Shown here: positions 1 to 9,919 of the stretch, piece by piece | Layout: each line of letters opens with the position of its first letter | How positions within the stretch are numbered: the stretch's first letter is position 1 | Source of the DNA: Conus ventricosus | Taxonomy: Eukaryota; Mollusca; Gastropoda; Neogastropoda; Conidae | Length of the DNA: 64,000 bases | Assembly (NCBI GenBank): GCA_018398815.1 | Contig: CM031622.1 | Coordinates: forward strand, 24,107,764-24,171,763 | Direction of reading: 5' to 3' | The notes under the pieces: model-generated | Told to the model about the DNA's origin: nothing | Seen by the model: the letters and a program-made list of their open reading frames with translations, nothing else | Database searches by the model: none | Translations under genes and position numbers: made by a program

Positions 1-125
1 CACATACAGCACCCATACACACACGCACATGCCCTCATGCACCACAAACATTGGTACACACACATGGGCCCATGCCTACACACGCATACACACATGTGTG
101 CACACTCACCACACACATATACAAT
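1..125. repeat. CA-rich microsatellite, degenerate
   Basis: Alternating CA/CACACAT-type sequence with frequent interruptions, cut by the window edge. No coding signal. Confidence 0.85.
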
Positions 126-783
126 GATAGTAATGGCACAACCAGTGTTAGTAGGTACTCAAGGTCTGACCAGCGCGTTGGGCTAATGCGTCGGTCAGAC
201 ATCTAAGTCGTCTTAAAATCTTGCTATGTGGTCTTAAAACTTAGCAGATGTCGTGTAGTGTAAATGGACTTGTTCGCATGCAGTGACACCACTTCGATGA
301 AATTGAAACTGAATCTGCTTAATGAAAAGATAAAAATAGAAAATGGACATGATTGGGTTCAGTGGTGTGCAACCTGTTCTCAGAAATGGGGGCCCAGAGT
401 CACTGGCCGTGAATCGCACAACATATTGGAAAAGGTAGCGAGGGTCGGTACGGGTGAGTGAAAAAAGCATCGAGGCTTAGTAAGGGTGAACTTGATATTT
501 TTGGCTAAAAAAAAAAAATGGTGTCAAAACATTTATGAATAATGTTGAGGGTCAGTATGAGTGGAGACAAACGAGCAGAGATTACCAGCCAGCCGGTCAG
601 AATGTGGCTGAGCGTGCAGTGGCTGGCTGCAGAGAACAGTGCCCCTGAGGGGGCACTCGGTATGAGACGAACAAAGACCTGAAGCAAAAAAGCTCACCCA
701 GCCTACACAAACCAACCAAGTAGCCATCAGTACCTACCTGCCAGTACCTACCTGTCAACTGACCAAGCTGATAGTGTCATTGG
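126..783. other. FAH intron or upstream sequence, nothing recognised
   Basis: Presumed intron upstream of the first visible FAH exon. I looked for the preceding FAH exon on the + strand and did not find it. It probably lies outside the window. The short ORFs here have no recognisable domain. Confidence 0.5.
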
Positions 784-976
784 GTGATAATGATTGTTGT
801 GCACAGTACATGTGCTGGATGATGACGATGATTGTTGTTCACAGTGCATGTATTGGATGATGATGTACTGGATGATGATGATGATGATTGTTGTGCACAA
901 TGCGTGTATTGGATGATGCTGATGATTGTTTTGCACAGTACATATACCAGACAATGAGGATGATTGTTTTGCACAG
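784..976 (+). repeat. Minisatellite made of copies of the FAH splice-acceptor junction
   Basis: About four imperfect units of 38-48 bp precede the real exon. Each unit copies the junction itself: a TTGTTGTGCACAG-like acceptor followed by the first ~20 bases of the exon (TACATGTACTGGACGATGA), with extra GATGAT triplets. AG acceptors survive at 805-806, 843-844 and 937-938. In the copy near 898 the AG has become AA. The true acceptor is AG at 975-976. Splicing at 806 or 938 would shift the frame. Splicing at 844 keeps the frame but meets a TGA before the exon. Confidence 0.85.
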
Positions 977-1078
977 TACATGTACTGGACGATGAAGCAG
1001 CAGTTGGCCCATCACACCGTGAACGGCTGCAACATCAACCCAGGAGATCTGCTGGCCTCTGGAACCATCAGCGGAGAG
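977..1078 (+). CDS. FAH: Fumarylacetoacetase, antepenultimate coding exon (partial gene)
   Basis: Fumarylacetoacetase splits fumarylacetoacetate into fumarate and acetoacetate, the last step of tyrosine catabolism, in the cytosol. This 102-nt exon (34 codons, phase 0 at both ends) encodes [13 protein letters not shown], then [18 protein letters not shown]. That is the conserved FAH segment containing the GTISG turn, whose Thr is an active-site residue in the mouse enzyme. The acceptor is TTTTGCACAG ending at 976 and the donor is GAG|GTACTG at 1079. It joins in frame to the exon at 2663. The 5' part of the gene lies outside the window. The exon is hemmed in by minisatellites on both sides, an unusual setting for a conserved exon. 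Identification rests on recognised protein motifs and in-frame splicing. Confidence 0.95.
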
Positions 1079-2335
1079 GTACTGTACCAATGTGTGATCA
1101 GACCTTGATGGAGAATGTAGACCTCTGCCAAAGTCAGTACCATTGTGTGATCAAACCTTGATGGGTAATGTAGACCTCTGCCAAAGTTAGTACCAACATG
1201 TAATCAAACCTTGATGGGTAATGTAGACCTCTGCCAAATTTAGTACCATGTGTCATCAAACCTTGATGGAGAATGTAGACCTCTGCCAAAGTTAGTACCA
1301 ACATGTAATCAAACCTTGATGGGTAATGTTGACCTCTGCCAAATTTAGTACCATGTGTGATCAAACCTTGATGGAGAATGTAGACCTCTGCCAAAGTTAG
1401 TTCCTGTGTGATGTAACCTTGATGGGTAATGTGGACCTCTGCCAAAGTCAGTACCAGTGTATGATCAAACCTTGATGGGGAATGTAGACCTCTGCCAAAG
1501 TAAGTACCGGTGTGTGATGAAGCCTTGATGGGTAATGTGGATCTCTGCAAGTTGATACCATGTTGATGAAACCTTGATGGGAATGTAGACTCTGCCAAAG
1601 TCAGTACCAGTGTGTGATGAAGCCTTGATGGGTAATGTGGATCTCTGCCAAAGTTAATACCATGTATGATGAAACCTTGATGGAGAATGTAGACCTCTGC
1701 CAAGTCAGTACCAGTATGTGATGAAACCTGGATGGAGAATGTAGACCTCTGCCAAAGTTAGTTCCTGTGTATGATGAAACCTTGATTGGGAATGTAGACC
1801 TCTGCCAAAGTTAGAAAAGTGTGTGATGAAACCTTGATGGAGAATTAGACCTTGCGAAAGTGTGTACCACTGTGTGAACAGACCTTGATGGGGAATGTAG
1901 ACCTCTCCAAAGTTGGTGCCGTGTGTATCAAACCTTGATGGGTAATGTAGACCTCTGCCAAAGTTATACAGTTGTATATGAAAGAACTTGAAGGCGATGT
2001 GAACCTATGTCAAAGTTATGCCGATTATGATAGAACTGATGCGTAATGTAGACCTCTGCCAAATTAGATACCAGTTTATGATAGAAACCTTGGGGGAATG
2101 TGGACCTCTGCCAAAGTTAGAACCAAGTTATGATAGGGAACATTGATGGGTAATGTAGACCTCTGCCAAAGTTATTACCAGTCTATGATAGAAACTTGAT
2201 GGGCATGGCATTCTGCCAAAAGTTAAAACTAGTTGTGGTAAACAATTGATGGGTTATGTGTAGTGACCTCTGCCAGAATTATCACCTGATGTAGAAACCT
2301 GATGGTTGTAGGACTCTGCCAGAGTTGAACAGTCG
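1079..2335 (+). repeat. 53-bp minisatellite filling most of an FAH intron
   Basis: About 23 units with a period of 52-53 bp. The core is ACCTTGATGGGTAATGTAGA followed by CCTCTGCCAAAGTTAGTACC. The array starts directly at the exon's donor site. Unit 1 is nearly identical to its neighbours, and units decay steadily after about 1850. Many units keep a GTACC(A)GTGTGTGA motif resembling the real donor. A 189-codon ORF on the - strand (1134-1703) is a by-product of the repeat. Confidence 0.9.
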
Positions 2336-2662
2336 TTTACTTGGATCCAATTTGACCTGATCTGCAACGAATGTACAAGCTTGTAGAGGTATCAGTTATC
2401 TAGCAGGCCTGGTTCTTTGAAATGTGACGAAAATTACCATGATCTGTCATGGAGTGTAGAGTGAAAAAAAAATTGGTTGGACTGCTTTAGACTTTGGTCT
2501 GCCAAATTAGGTGCTGGGCAGCACCAGTTTGTCAACTGCTGTATGACGTGTTTGCGTGAGTACAGACTGTACCAATGCTGAGACACAGACTGTTGGGCGT
2601 TGTGTGTACAGACCTTAAACACATTGCATGAGAGGTAGGCTGTTGGGCGGTGATGTGTGCAG
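2336..2662 (+). other. Remainder of the FAH intron
   Basis: Unique-looking intron sequence ending in the acceptor TGATGTGTGCAG at 2651-2662. A poly-A run lies at 2465-2473. No other feature seen. Confidence 0.6.
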
Positions 2663-2780
2663 ACGGAGGACTCCTACGGCAGCCTGCTAGAATTGTGCTG
2701 GCGTGGCACCAAGCCACTGGATCTGGGTCACGGCATGACCCGTAAATTCCTGGCTGATGGGGATGAGGTGATTCTGACAG
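2663..2780 (+). CDS. FAH: Fumarylacetoacetase, penultimate coding exon
   Basis: This 118-nt exon encodes [20 protein letters not shown] and then [20 protein letters not shown], the characteristic FAH stretch with the LLEL glutamate (an active-site Glu in the mouse enzyme) and the DGDEV loop. The acceptor AG is at 2661-2662 and the donor GTGAGG at 2781. It is phase 0 at the 5' end. At the 3' end one base of a Gly codon is left over and is completed exactly by the exon at 7449. No frameshift or stop. The upstream intron is 1584 bp and the downstream one 4668 bp. Confidence 0.97.
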
Positions 2781-2819
2781 GTGAGGGAGTGGGGAGACGG
2801 GGCAGAGGCGGTGGGGTAA

Positions 2820-3095
2820 TGGTTTCGATGTGAGAGAGGGAGAAAGAGAGAGAGAGAGACACAGAGAGGGAGAGAGGAAAAGACGGGGAGAGGAAAAAAA
2901 GGGAGAGAAAGGGAGTGGGAGAGGGGGGGGGGAGAGAGGAAAAGACAGATGGAGAGAGAGGAGAGGAAAACGAGGGAGAGAGGAAAAGAGAAAGGGAGAG
3001 AGAGAGAGAAGGGGAGAGAAATAGAGGGGGATAGAGGAAAAGCGAAAGAGAGGGGGAGAGAGAAAAAGAGAGAGGGAAGGACAGAGAGGTGTTCG
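2820..3095. repeat. (GA)n/(GGGAGA)n low-complexity tract
   Basis: Almost pure purine on the + strand: GAGAGA, GGAAAA and GGGAGA blocks. The 135- and 199-codon ORFs on the - strand (Ser/Leu/Pro-rich) are artefacts of this tract. Confidence 0.9.
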
Positions 3096-4180
3096 TGTGT
3101 TTATATGGGTTTTGCATGGGTGTGAGAACACACAAATTTATCCTGTATGTGTAAGTTGTCTGTGTTCTTAGGATCTGTGTGCATTGTATTCGGCATTAGG
3201 TCTTTGTATCATTCATAGACATTTCTGCTGTTTTCTCCGTCAGTCTTTCTCGACTGTACTGAATTCCCTACACTAATTAATCCCTGGATTATACTGTCCC
3301 AGAAACTCACTAGAGTCGCTGGAAAATGTGCAATGGTAAACACTGCTCTAGGTGTCTCCATCTTTCAGAGGTGTGTGCCAGGGCCTTGGTTGTAGCAAAC
3401 TCTTCTCCTGTCCGCTCAACTACATTGACTGTCCTTCTCTTTCCCTGTCTTTCCTGCCTCCTCTTCCCAGACAACGTTTCTTTCCGAGGGTCTGCTTGAG
3501 TTAGCCACCTGTGTGTAGCACATGTGCTTTCTGTCCCTCTCTGTGGTCAGCAGGTTTTCACTGGTGACTAGCATGCTGCCTAATGGTGAGTCAGTGTCGT
3601 TCATGATGGGCTCAGTACAGAGAATTCCCAGCACTCATCTGAAATTTCTCTTTGCCATTGTTTGGATTTTCTTTGCAGGTCGCCTGTTAAAGAGAGCTAT
3701 GATTGGTACACGTGCAGGTAGATGGACAGCATATTTGCATGCACAAATTTCAGCTAGATTGTGATAGTTGAAGAGTGAGGGGACTGCATGACTCTGCCAA
3801 ACAACGTGGACAAACGAATCACAAGACAGAACACGTCACGTTTCGACCTCTTCAGTCTTCTTCAGGCAAGATAAACAACACTCAACACAACGAAAATGAA
3901 TGAGCAGTCACTTATCTTCATCAAATTCGGCCCAAGATGTGCGTTGACTGAAAAACCAGTGTGATGCAAAGTTCTCATTCGGACATACTTGACTCGAAAG
4001 ACAGAATTGAAAAAAATCAATCAGAGTTGTCCTCCTCAACTTCTGGAAGAATTAGTTCCCTTGATCAAGTATAGTGTTTTTACATAACGTTATTGTGTGT
4101 TTGTTCATTGATTAATCTGCATTGAGTTGCATATGGAGAGGGAAGAGGCCTGTGATGGCTNNNNNNNNNNNNNNNNNNNN
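3096..4180 (+). other. FAH intron sequence with a Penelope-associated motif at 3805-3905
   Basis: Mostly unique intron DNA. At about 3805-3905 it carries the motif CACGTTTCGACCTCTTCAG followed by TCTTCTTCAGGCAAGATAAA. This recurs at about 34318, 34560 (inverted), 37087 and 50856, the last two beside Penelope GIY-YIG fragments. It is probably a solo terminal piece of a Penelope-like element. Confidence 0.55.
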
Positions 4181-4260
4181 NNNNNNNNNNNNNNNNNNNN
4201 NNNNNNNNNNNNNNNNNNNNNNNNNNNNNNNNNNNNNNNNNNNNNNNNNNNNNNNNNNNN
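4181..4260. other. Assembly gap (80 N)
   Basis: A run of N. It hides the left boundary of the Mutator-like element that begins right after it. Confidence 1.
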
Positions 4261-4934
4261 TTAGCTAGGCGTGGATTTTAGGGTATTTTCGTTTCTCAGG
4301 TTCTACATAAACTATCATTATAAAATTTGGCACAGAGGCAGAACATGTCAAAAGTATTGCACATGCCAAGTTTTATGTATCTAGCTTATGTGGAAACAAG
4401 GTTATTACACATTCTCATCCGAACAACAGTAGTGTACATTCGCCCTTCATATCTCAAGAAAACAGAATTTCTCAGAAGTTTCAGATGTACAGTGTTTTAT
4501 TCCAATGATCAAAGAATGCAACTATCACAAAAGTTATTATCTGAACTTGAAAATCTATTCTCACCACTCATTCAAAAAAGGCGAATTTTTTTCTCTTCGG
4601 TTTGGTGACATATCATCATATGCAGCTTGAAAACCATTTGAGATACAATGTTCTTATGGTTGTAGTTGCACTCAGAAGCCATTTTTACATAAGTATGCAA
4701 ACTTTGGTATGAATATATTGATGGGAAGTGTGTCAAAAGCTGGGCGAGAAAACGTGCGTCCTTGAAAAATAAACGTTTTGAGAAAATTGAGTTTGAATTT
4801 TGATCTTGTGTTTTCTGATGGTCCAAGACATCAACAAGGTAAGATTTTATACAAAATATCTTTTTTACAATGTTTGTTCACAGGATATGAGGTAATATAA
4901 AAAAAAAGAAGGAAAGAAGTGATATTTTTGGTCT

Positions 4935-5186
4935 TCAGAACCGTCCTGCCCCATAAACCTCTTCTTCCCGTTCTCGCTGTTCCTGTCGTTCTTCACGACG
5001 AATTGTGTCAATGGTTTGCCTTCTCTTCTTTTCTCTGATGGAGGTTTTTCTGGTTGCTGACTTGACCCTGGAGACATCTTCTTTCTCTGCATATTCCACT
5101 GCAGTCTCTGATGCCCTCAGTTCAAGCTCCAGAATAACATCCAGCAAAGCAGAGGAGCCCTTATTGAATTTTTGAACCGCAACTGC
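4935..5186 (-). pseudogene. C-terminal exon of a Mutator-like transposase
   Basis: Read on the - strand from 5186 to a stop at 4935-4937, this gives 83 codons: VQKFNKGSSALLDVILELEL, then a strongly basic and acidic tail (TRKTSIREKKRRQT, REERQEQREREEE), ending VYGAGRF. An xFNxG start, a charged RRK-rich stretch and a short Y.xGxF end resemble the C-termini of metazoan Mutator-like transposases as I remember them. A TAG in frame just upstream fits a splice acceptor at 5187-5188 (CATTTCCAGCCTAG on the - strand). The exon itself is open, but its partner has lost the catalytic domain. No enzymatic activity is expected. Confidence 0.6.
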
Positions 5187-5239
5187 CTAGGCTGGAAATG
5201 TAATAGTTCCCTCAGAAAAGGTGTGTGTGTGTGTGTGTG

Positions 5240-5329
5240 AATGCTCATTTGTGTGGAAATCTCAAATTATCCCAGAAACTGTGTGTGTGTGTGTGTGACT
5301 GAGTCCCTGAATGTACACACCTGCACATG

Positions 5330-5372
<43 letters not shown>

Positions 5373-5659
5373 GGAATAAAATGTCATTCTCTCTCTCTCC
5401 CTCTCTCCTGCAAAATGAAAAAAAAAAAAGAAGAAAAGACAGCCAGGAATGAGTGAATGCTCATTTGTGTGGAAAAGAAATCTCAAATTATCCCAGAAAC
5501 TGTGTAGTGTGTGTGTGTGTGTGACTGAGTCCCTGAATGTACACACCTGCACATGTATTCTCTCTCTCTCTCTACTGGAATAAAATGTCATTCTCTCTCT
5601 CTCCCTCTCTCCTGCAAAATGAAAGAAAAAAAAAAAAAGAAGAAAAGACAGCCAGGAAT
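5240..5659. repeat. Direct duplication of a ~210-bp block with (GT)n, (CT)n and (A)n
   Basis: Copy 1 (about 5240-5450) and copy 2 (about 5455-5659) share GAATGCTCATTTGTGTGGAA, then CTCAAATTATCCCAGAAACT, (GT)n, GACTGAGTCCCTGAATGTAC, (CT)n, and an A-rich end GACAGCCAGGAAT. They differ mainly in microsatellite length, as expected for a recent duplication. The block fills the space where the transposase core should be. Confidence 0.85.
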
Positions 5660-5679
5660 AAAAAAAAGAAAAACCCAAC

Positions 5680-6111
5680 TCGCGGATTCATTGCATGAAG
5701 GGCAGTGCAGTTTGGAAATGATCGCCTGCAGTTGCCCGATGTTTGCGATCACGTTCGTGTCGGTCGACCCAGTCACATCTTGTTCCTCCTCCACCCCCCT
5801 TTCTCTGCCTTTGAAGTCTCCGTGTCCGAATCACTCGACTCCTCGTATTTTTTTTCCCGGCTGCTAAAATACTTCATCTTTCGGACTGAAGCATTACTGG
5901 CACTTGAAGGCACCGTTTTTGATGTTGATGGCATGGGTGATGGGGATCTTTGTCGAGATGTGGATGGAACCGGACTCGACGATCGTGTTTCGCTGGGCAC
6001 AGTGGTCTCCTTTGTCACTGGTTTACTGCCTTTTTGTGCGGTTTTCTTCCCACTTTCCCGTTTCCCAAACTTGTGGAGAGTCCGAAATTTTGCTTTCCTT
6101 GGACCAGGCAT
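5680..6111 (-). pseudogene. N-terminal exon of a Mutator-like transposase
   Basis: On the - strand an ATG at 6111 opens MPGPRKAKFRTLHKFGKR, followed by a long Ser/Thr/Pro-rich segment (SETRSSSPVPSTSRQRSPSP). After a one-base slip in a C-run near 5790 come TDTNVIANIGQLQAIISKLH and CPSCNES. A basic start, a low-complexity Ser-rich linker and a single CxxC after a hydrophobic helix is the layout of the N-terminus of animal Mutator-like transposases. The open frame runs into a (T)n/(A)n boundary near 5680, probably a lost splice donor. The slip sits in a homopolymer and may be sequencing error. Confidence 0.6.
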
Positions 6112-6690
6112 TTCGATCGCTCCGATTTATCGCTCACAAAATAAAATAATGCAACGTCGGACGTACGCAGAGCAGACTCTTGCAGCAGACGACGGCTTGT
6201 TTATGGTTGGTTGCAGCCAATGGTTAGGCTCAGATAGGTCACATGACTAAACATCCAGGCAACCGGAACTTGGCCGGAATGCAGTGAGAGCCAATGAAAA
6301 AGCTCATAATAATATCAGCCAATCAATGCAGCGAGATTGGCAGCTCAGTGACCTTCTTTGCTGCTGTACTACGCTCACTGTATAGGAATTTTCCACTGAT
6401 AAACAACACCAAGGTCAAGGTCGTGTGTTCCCCTCCAGTTTAGTAGGTCACAAGCCTACCTTCATGGCCTGATAGTGGCGGTGTGAGCGTTTGAAAGTAG
6501 GCCATTTTTCGACTTCTTTTTCGATTTTCTCGCACCCCCACTCAACAAAACACATTTAATCACACATTTTGAACAATCTTTCAAGCAAAACAGACTCATA
6601 CATGGTTTCTTGATGCTTTATTTTTGCAAAATCAACAATAATCACAAAACACATTTTTTAGTGATTTTTTGGTAAAAATCCACGCCTAGC

Positions 6691-7003
6691 GCCACCTTTA
6701 GGGCCTTTTCAGCTGTTTCGTCTTGCGCTGTTATATCACACCACTCATTGTATCATTTTACACTATTACACCACACCAATCCTTGTAAAACACAACTGTC
6801 TCATCTTACACAGTCACACCAAACCGCTCAGTGTAGGTCCCACTTCCACATCCAGGATCATCGTTTAGCAGTAATATTACCAGCAGCGGTAGATACTGAT
6901 AAAAGGTCATGATAAGGTGACCCATGACAGGAGGCCCAGCACTATGGTACCCATGATGCAGTGTTTGTGATGGTGATTGGATCCATAGCATCTCAGCTTC
7001 AAC
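6691..7003 (+). other. FAH intron, nothing recognised
   Basis: Unique-looking intron DNA with weak repetition of TTACAC(A/C)...CACACCA around 6730-6830. No coding or RNA signal seen. Confidence 0.5.
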
Positions 7004-7295
7004 ACCTTACATGACCACATGGCACTATATTGGCTGCAACACATTACATGACCGCATTGCGCTATACTGGCTGCAACACATTACATGACCGCATTGCGCT
7101 ATACTGGCTGGCACATATTACATGACCACACGGTGCTATATTGGCTGGAAGCTGGTGATGCTGACAGCAGACACTGCAGGGGAAGGTTACTCATCTCTGA
7201 AGAGTTAAGATGCACCCGTCTTGTTTCCCCTTGAGAGGTAAGGTACACCTGTTGTGTTCCCCCTTGGCAGGTAAGGTACACCAGTCTTCTTCATC
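7004..7295 (+). repeat. Two short tandem repeats: 37-bp unit, then AGGTAAGGTACACC unit
   Basis: From 7004 to about 7147 there are four units of ACATTACATGACCGCATTGC plus GCTATACTGGCTGCAAC (period 37 bp). From about 7195 to 7295 there are three diverged units ending in GAGAGGTAAGG or GCAGGTAAGGTACACC. The second set repeats AGGTAAGG, a strong splice-donor consensus, 150-250 bp upstream of the last FAH exon. Confidence 0.75.
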
Positions 7296-7448
7296 CTAGC
7301 CTCAGACAACGTTGAAGTCTGTCTGATGATGTATTGAACTGTGAATCTTTTTGTGTGGGGCTGTTGTAGTTGTTTTCTTTTTTTTTCTTTTTTTATACAT
7401 GTGTGGTCACCTGTTAACCTTTCTGTTGTATTTCAATGTGATATACAG

Positions 7449-7522
7449 GTGCCTGTGAAGGGGCTGACTACCGTGTGGGATTCGGCACTTGTACCGGAAA
7501 GATCCTGCCAGCTAACGTGTAA
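7449..7522 (+). CDS. FAH: Fumarylacetoacetase, last coding exon
   Basis: The acceptor is GATATACAG ending at 7448. The first two bases complete the Gly codon begun at 2780, and the exon reads GACEGADYRVGFGTCTGKIL then PANV and TAA (7520-7522). The Y-R-x-G-F-G-x-C-x-G-K pattern is the conserved C-terminal strand and loop of FAH. The three exons together give 97 residues, matching the C-terminal quarter of the ~420-residue enzyme, with no stops or frameshifts. I see no convincing AATAAA close downstream, so the 3' UTR end is not placed. Confidence 0.97.
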
Positions 7523-8338
7523 AGCAGCACGCCCACCAGTCAGACATGGACGTCGTGGACCATCCTAAACAATCCATGACGCAGGTTTTGTGTTATCACA
7601 GATTTCAGTTTGAAAAAGAGTCAGTGAAAAAATGAAAAATTTATATTGGTTGTGAATGCTGCTTGATAAAGGATCGAGGGGGAAGAAAAATCCATATTAG
7701 TCTTCAGTCTGATGTATGTGAACTTGCAACAACTGACAGCTTAGCTTTTTTTGATTTTCTTGTCTTTGATTGATTTATGATTATTTTACACATAGTCATG
7801 CATTTGCTAATTTTGTTCAGAGACGAGGAGGGGAGGGAGGGAGGGGGATGAAACATGTTCCAGTTTTTTCCTTTTAGTCGGCATTTGAATTGTTCAGTCA
7901 AATGATATTACTCACACTAGTCTGGCAAAGGACAGTCTCTGTCAGATTCATGCATTTCAACACAAGTTGCAGTTCTTCTGATGCTTTAATGTGTAATGAG
8001 AATGGTGATTTTGAATTTCCTTTTTTTGTTATTGCTTGTTTTACGTGGGTTTTGACTTTTCTCAATGGGAAATAATTGCTTTTTTTGACCATTTTCCCCA
8101 CAAAAATGTTGTATGCATTTTGTTTTCACCTTCCATTGTATATAATAAGCTTCCATCAAGTCATGAACCTTTTAGAGCTGAGACTTTTGGACCAAATAAT
8201 CTGATTTTGTCTCAGCAGCAATGCATTTTCAGTTCACTACAAAACGTAGGTTGTTGTTTTTTTTCTGGATCATCATTCAGTGTATTAATTATTCTTCACA
8301 GTATGCTGTTGAGGATTTTTTTGGATGCATCATTGATG
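7523..8338 (+). other. FAH 3' UTR and flank
   Basis: AT-rich sequence after the FAH stop. T-rich tracts and a G-rich patch (about 7824-7850) are present. No second coding exon is recognised. Confidence 0.5.
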
Positions 8339-8820
8339 TTTTCTCAAACAGCAACAAAAGGAGACAGCTGATTGGGGGTCTTAGAGGTAGAAAAAAGGGA
8401 TTTGATGGTGGTTGTTTCCGTAGAGGCAAACAAAAGCAGTTGAATGATTGGTTGTTTTCTCAAACAGCAACAAAAGGAGACAGCTGATTGGGGGTCTTAG
8501 AGGTAGAAAAAAGGGATTTGATGGTTGGTTGTTTCCGTAGAGGCAAACAAAAGCAGTTGAATGATTGGTTGTTTTCTCAAACAGCGACGAAAGGAGACAG
8601 CTGATTGGGGGTCTTAGAGGTAGAAAAAAGGGATTTGATGGTTGGTTGTTTCCGTAGAGGCAAACAAAAGCAGTTGAATGATTGGTTGTTTTCTCAAACA
8701 GCGACAAAAGGAGACAGCTGATTGGGGGTCTTAGAGGTAGAAAAAAGGGATTTGATGGTTGGTTGTTTCCGTAGAGGCAAACGAAAAGGAGTTGAATGAT
8801 TGGTTGTTTTCTCAAACATA
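8339..8820 (+). repeat. 117-bp minisatellite, 4 copies plus a partial fifth
   Basis: Units begin TTTTCTCAAACAGC(A/G)AC at 8339, 8455, 8572, 8689 and 8807 (periods 116, 117, 117, 118). They are over 95% alike by eye, so the array is young. Because 117 is a multiple of three, the - strand keeps a 160-codon ORF (8381-8863) of 39-residue repeats. I regard this as fortuitous. Confidence 0.95.
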
Positions 8821-9420
8821 AATGAAAATGGCAAAATCCAGACAAAAATTGCCGACTGTGCATTCCATTAAACCGGTATGTAGTTGATTCCTGTGTGTAT
8901 TTGTATCATGTGTGTGTTTGCTGCTGCGGTTGTGAATTTTTAAAAGGTTTATTATTATTATTATTCCATCTTTGAATTAAACATATCAGTGATATGTTTG
9001 GATAATGAAGCAACTGGGCTGAATGATTATGGTGATACTCTTGAACATGAGATTGATTGTACACTGATGTAATCCACGTAATGCTAGTCAGAACCTTACC
9101 CACTCCAGAGATGTAACTCAGTATTATGGAGTTCTTGTTCCTATCCAATCCAGTGAGCTAAGTCAGTATTATGGAGGTTATTGTGAGCATGTTTCATCTT
9201 CCATTCGGTTTTTCTCCGGACTTTATTTAATCAAGAGAAGCTGAACTGTATTCTAGAGATGTCAGTTGTGATGTCAGATGTGAGAGTCAATCGCAGATAC
9301 TTTTTCATGTTCCATTTGATTTTACTAATCAAGAGAGGTTGGACTGTATCCTAGAGATGTTACTGTGAGTAAAAGCCTGTGGGAATTTATGTCATTTCTA
9401 TTGACAGTTTGTTTAAATCA
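8821..9420. other. Non-coding, nothing recognised
   Basis: Contains a short (TTA)n at about 8951-8967. Two related stretches contain TAATCAAGAGA(A/G)G(C/T)TG(A/G)ACTGTAT (about 9229 and 9328). No gene signal. Confidence 0.5.
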
Positions 9421-9919
9421 GATGATTGTGGTGGTGTCAAAGGTCATACGTTCATTGTGCCTTCAGGATGGAAACAGATGATGGCGATGGTGTCAAAGGT
9501 CATGCGTTCATTGTGCCTTCAGGATGGAAACAGATGATCGCAGTGTTGTCAAAGGTCATGCGTTCATTGTGCCTTCAGGATGGAAACCGATGATGGCGAT
9601 GTTGTCAAAGGTCATACGTTCATAGTGCCTTCAGGATGGAAACAGATGATGGCGGTGGTGTCAAAGGTCATGCGTTCATGGTGCCTTCAGGATGGAAACC
9701 AATGATGGCGGTGGTGTCAAAGGTCGTGCGTTCATAGTGCCTTCAGGATGGAAACAGATGATGGCGGTGGTGTCAAAGGTCATGCGTTCATGGTGCCTTC
9801 AGGATGGAAACCAATGATGGCGGTGGTGTCAAAGGTCGTGCGTTCATAGTGCCTTCAGGATGGAAACAGATGATGGCGATGGTGTCAAAGGTCATGCGTT
9901 CATTGTGCCTTCAGGATGG
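9421..9919 (+). repeat. 56-bp minisatellite, about 9 copies
   Basis: Unit GATGATGGCG(A/G)TGGTGTCAA, then AGGTCATGCGTTCATTGTGC, then CTTCAGGATGGAAACA. Phases at 9421, 9477, 9533, 9589 and so on are exact. Variants alternate (GCGATG versus GCGGTG; TTCATTG versus TTCATAG versus TTCATGG), suggesting paired-unit expansion. Confidence 0.95.

Larger units (their letters stand above)
4261..6690 (-). mobile_element. Internally deleted Mutator-like DNA transposon in the last FAH intron
   Basis: The two ends share an inverted repeat: GCTAGGCGTGGATTTT at 4264-4279 and its exact reverse complement at 6675-6690. Inside, on the - strand, lie an N-terminal and a C-terminal piece of a Mutator-like transposase (5680-6111 and 4935-5186) with no catalytic core between them. 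The left boundary is masked by the gap at 4181-4260, so a target duplication cannot be read. The right terminal repeat may extend past 6690 (GCGCCACCTTTAGGGCC). The superfamily is inferred from the N- and C-terminal protein signatures. Another TIR transposon family is possible. Confidence 0.7.

Noticed and set aside
1134..1703. 189-codon ORF on the - strand
   Set aside because: Lies wholly in the 53-bp intron minisatellite, antisense to FAH.
2532..3135. Ser/Leu/Pro-rich proteins on the - strand
   Set aside because: Translation of a (GA)n tract. The region also overlaps the real FAH exon on the other strand.
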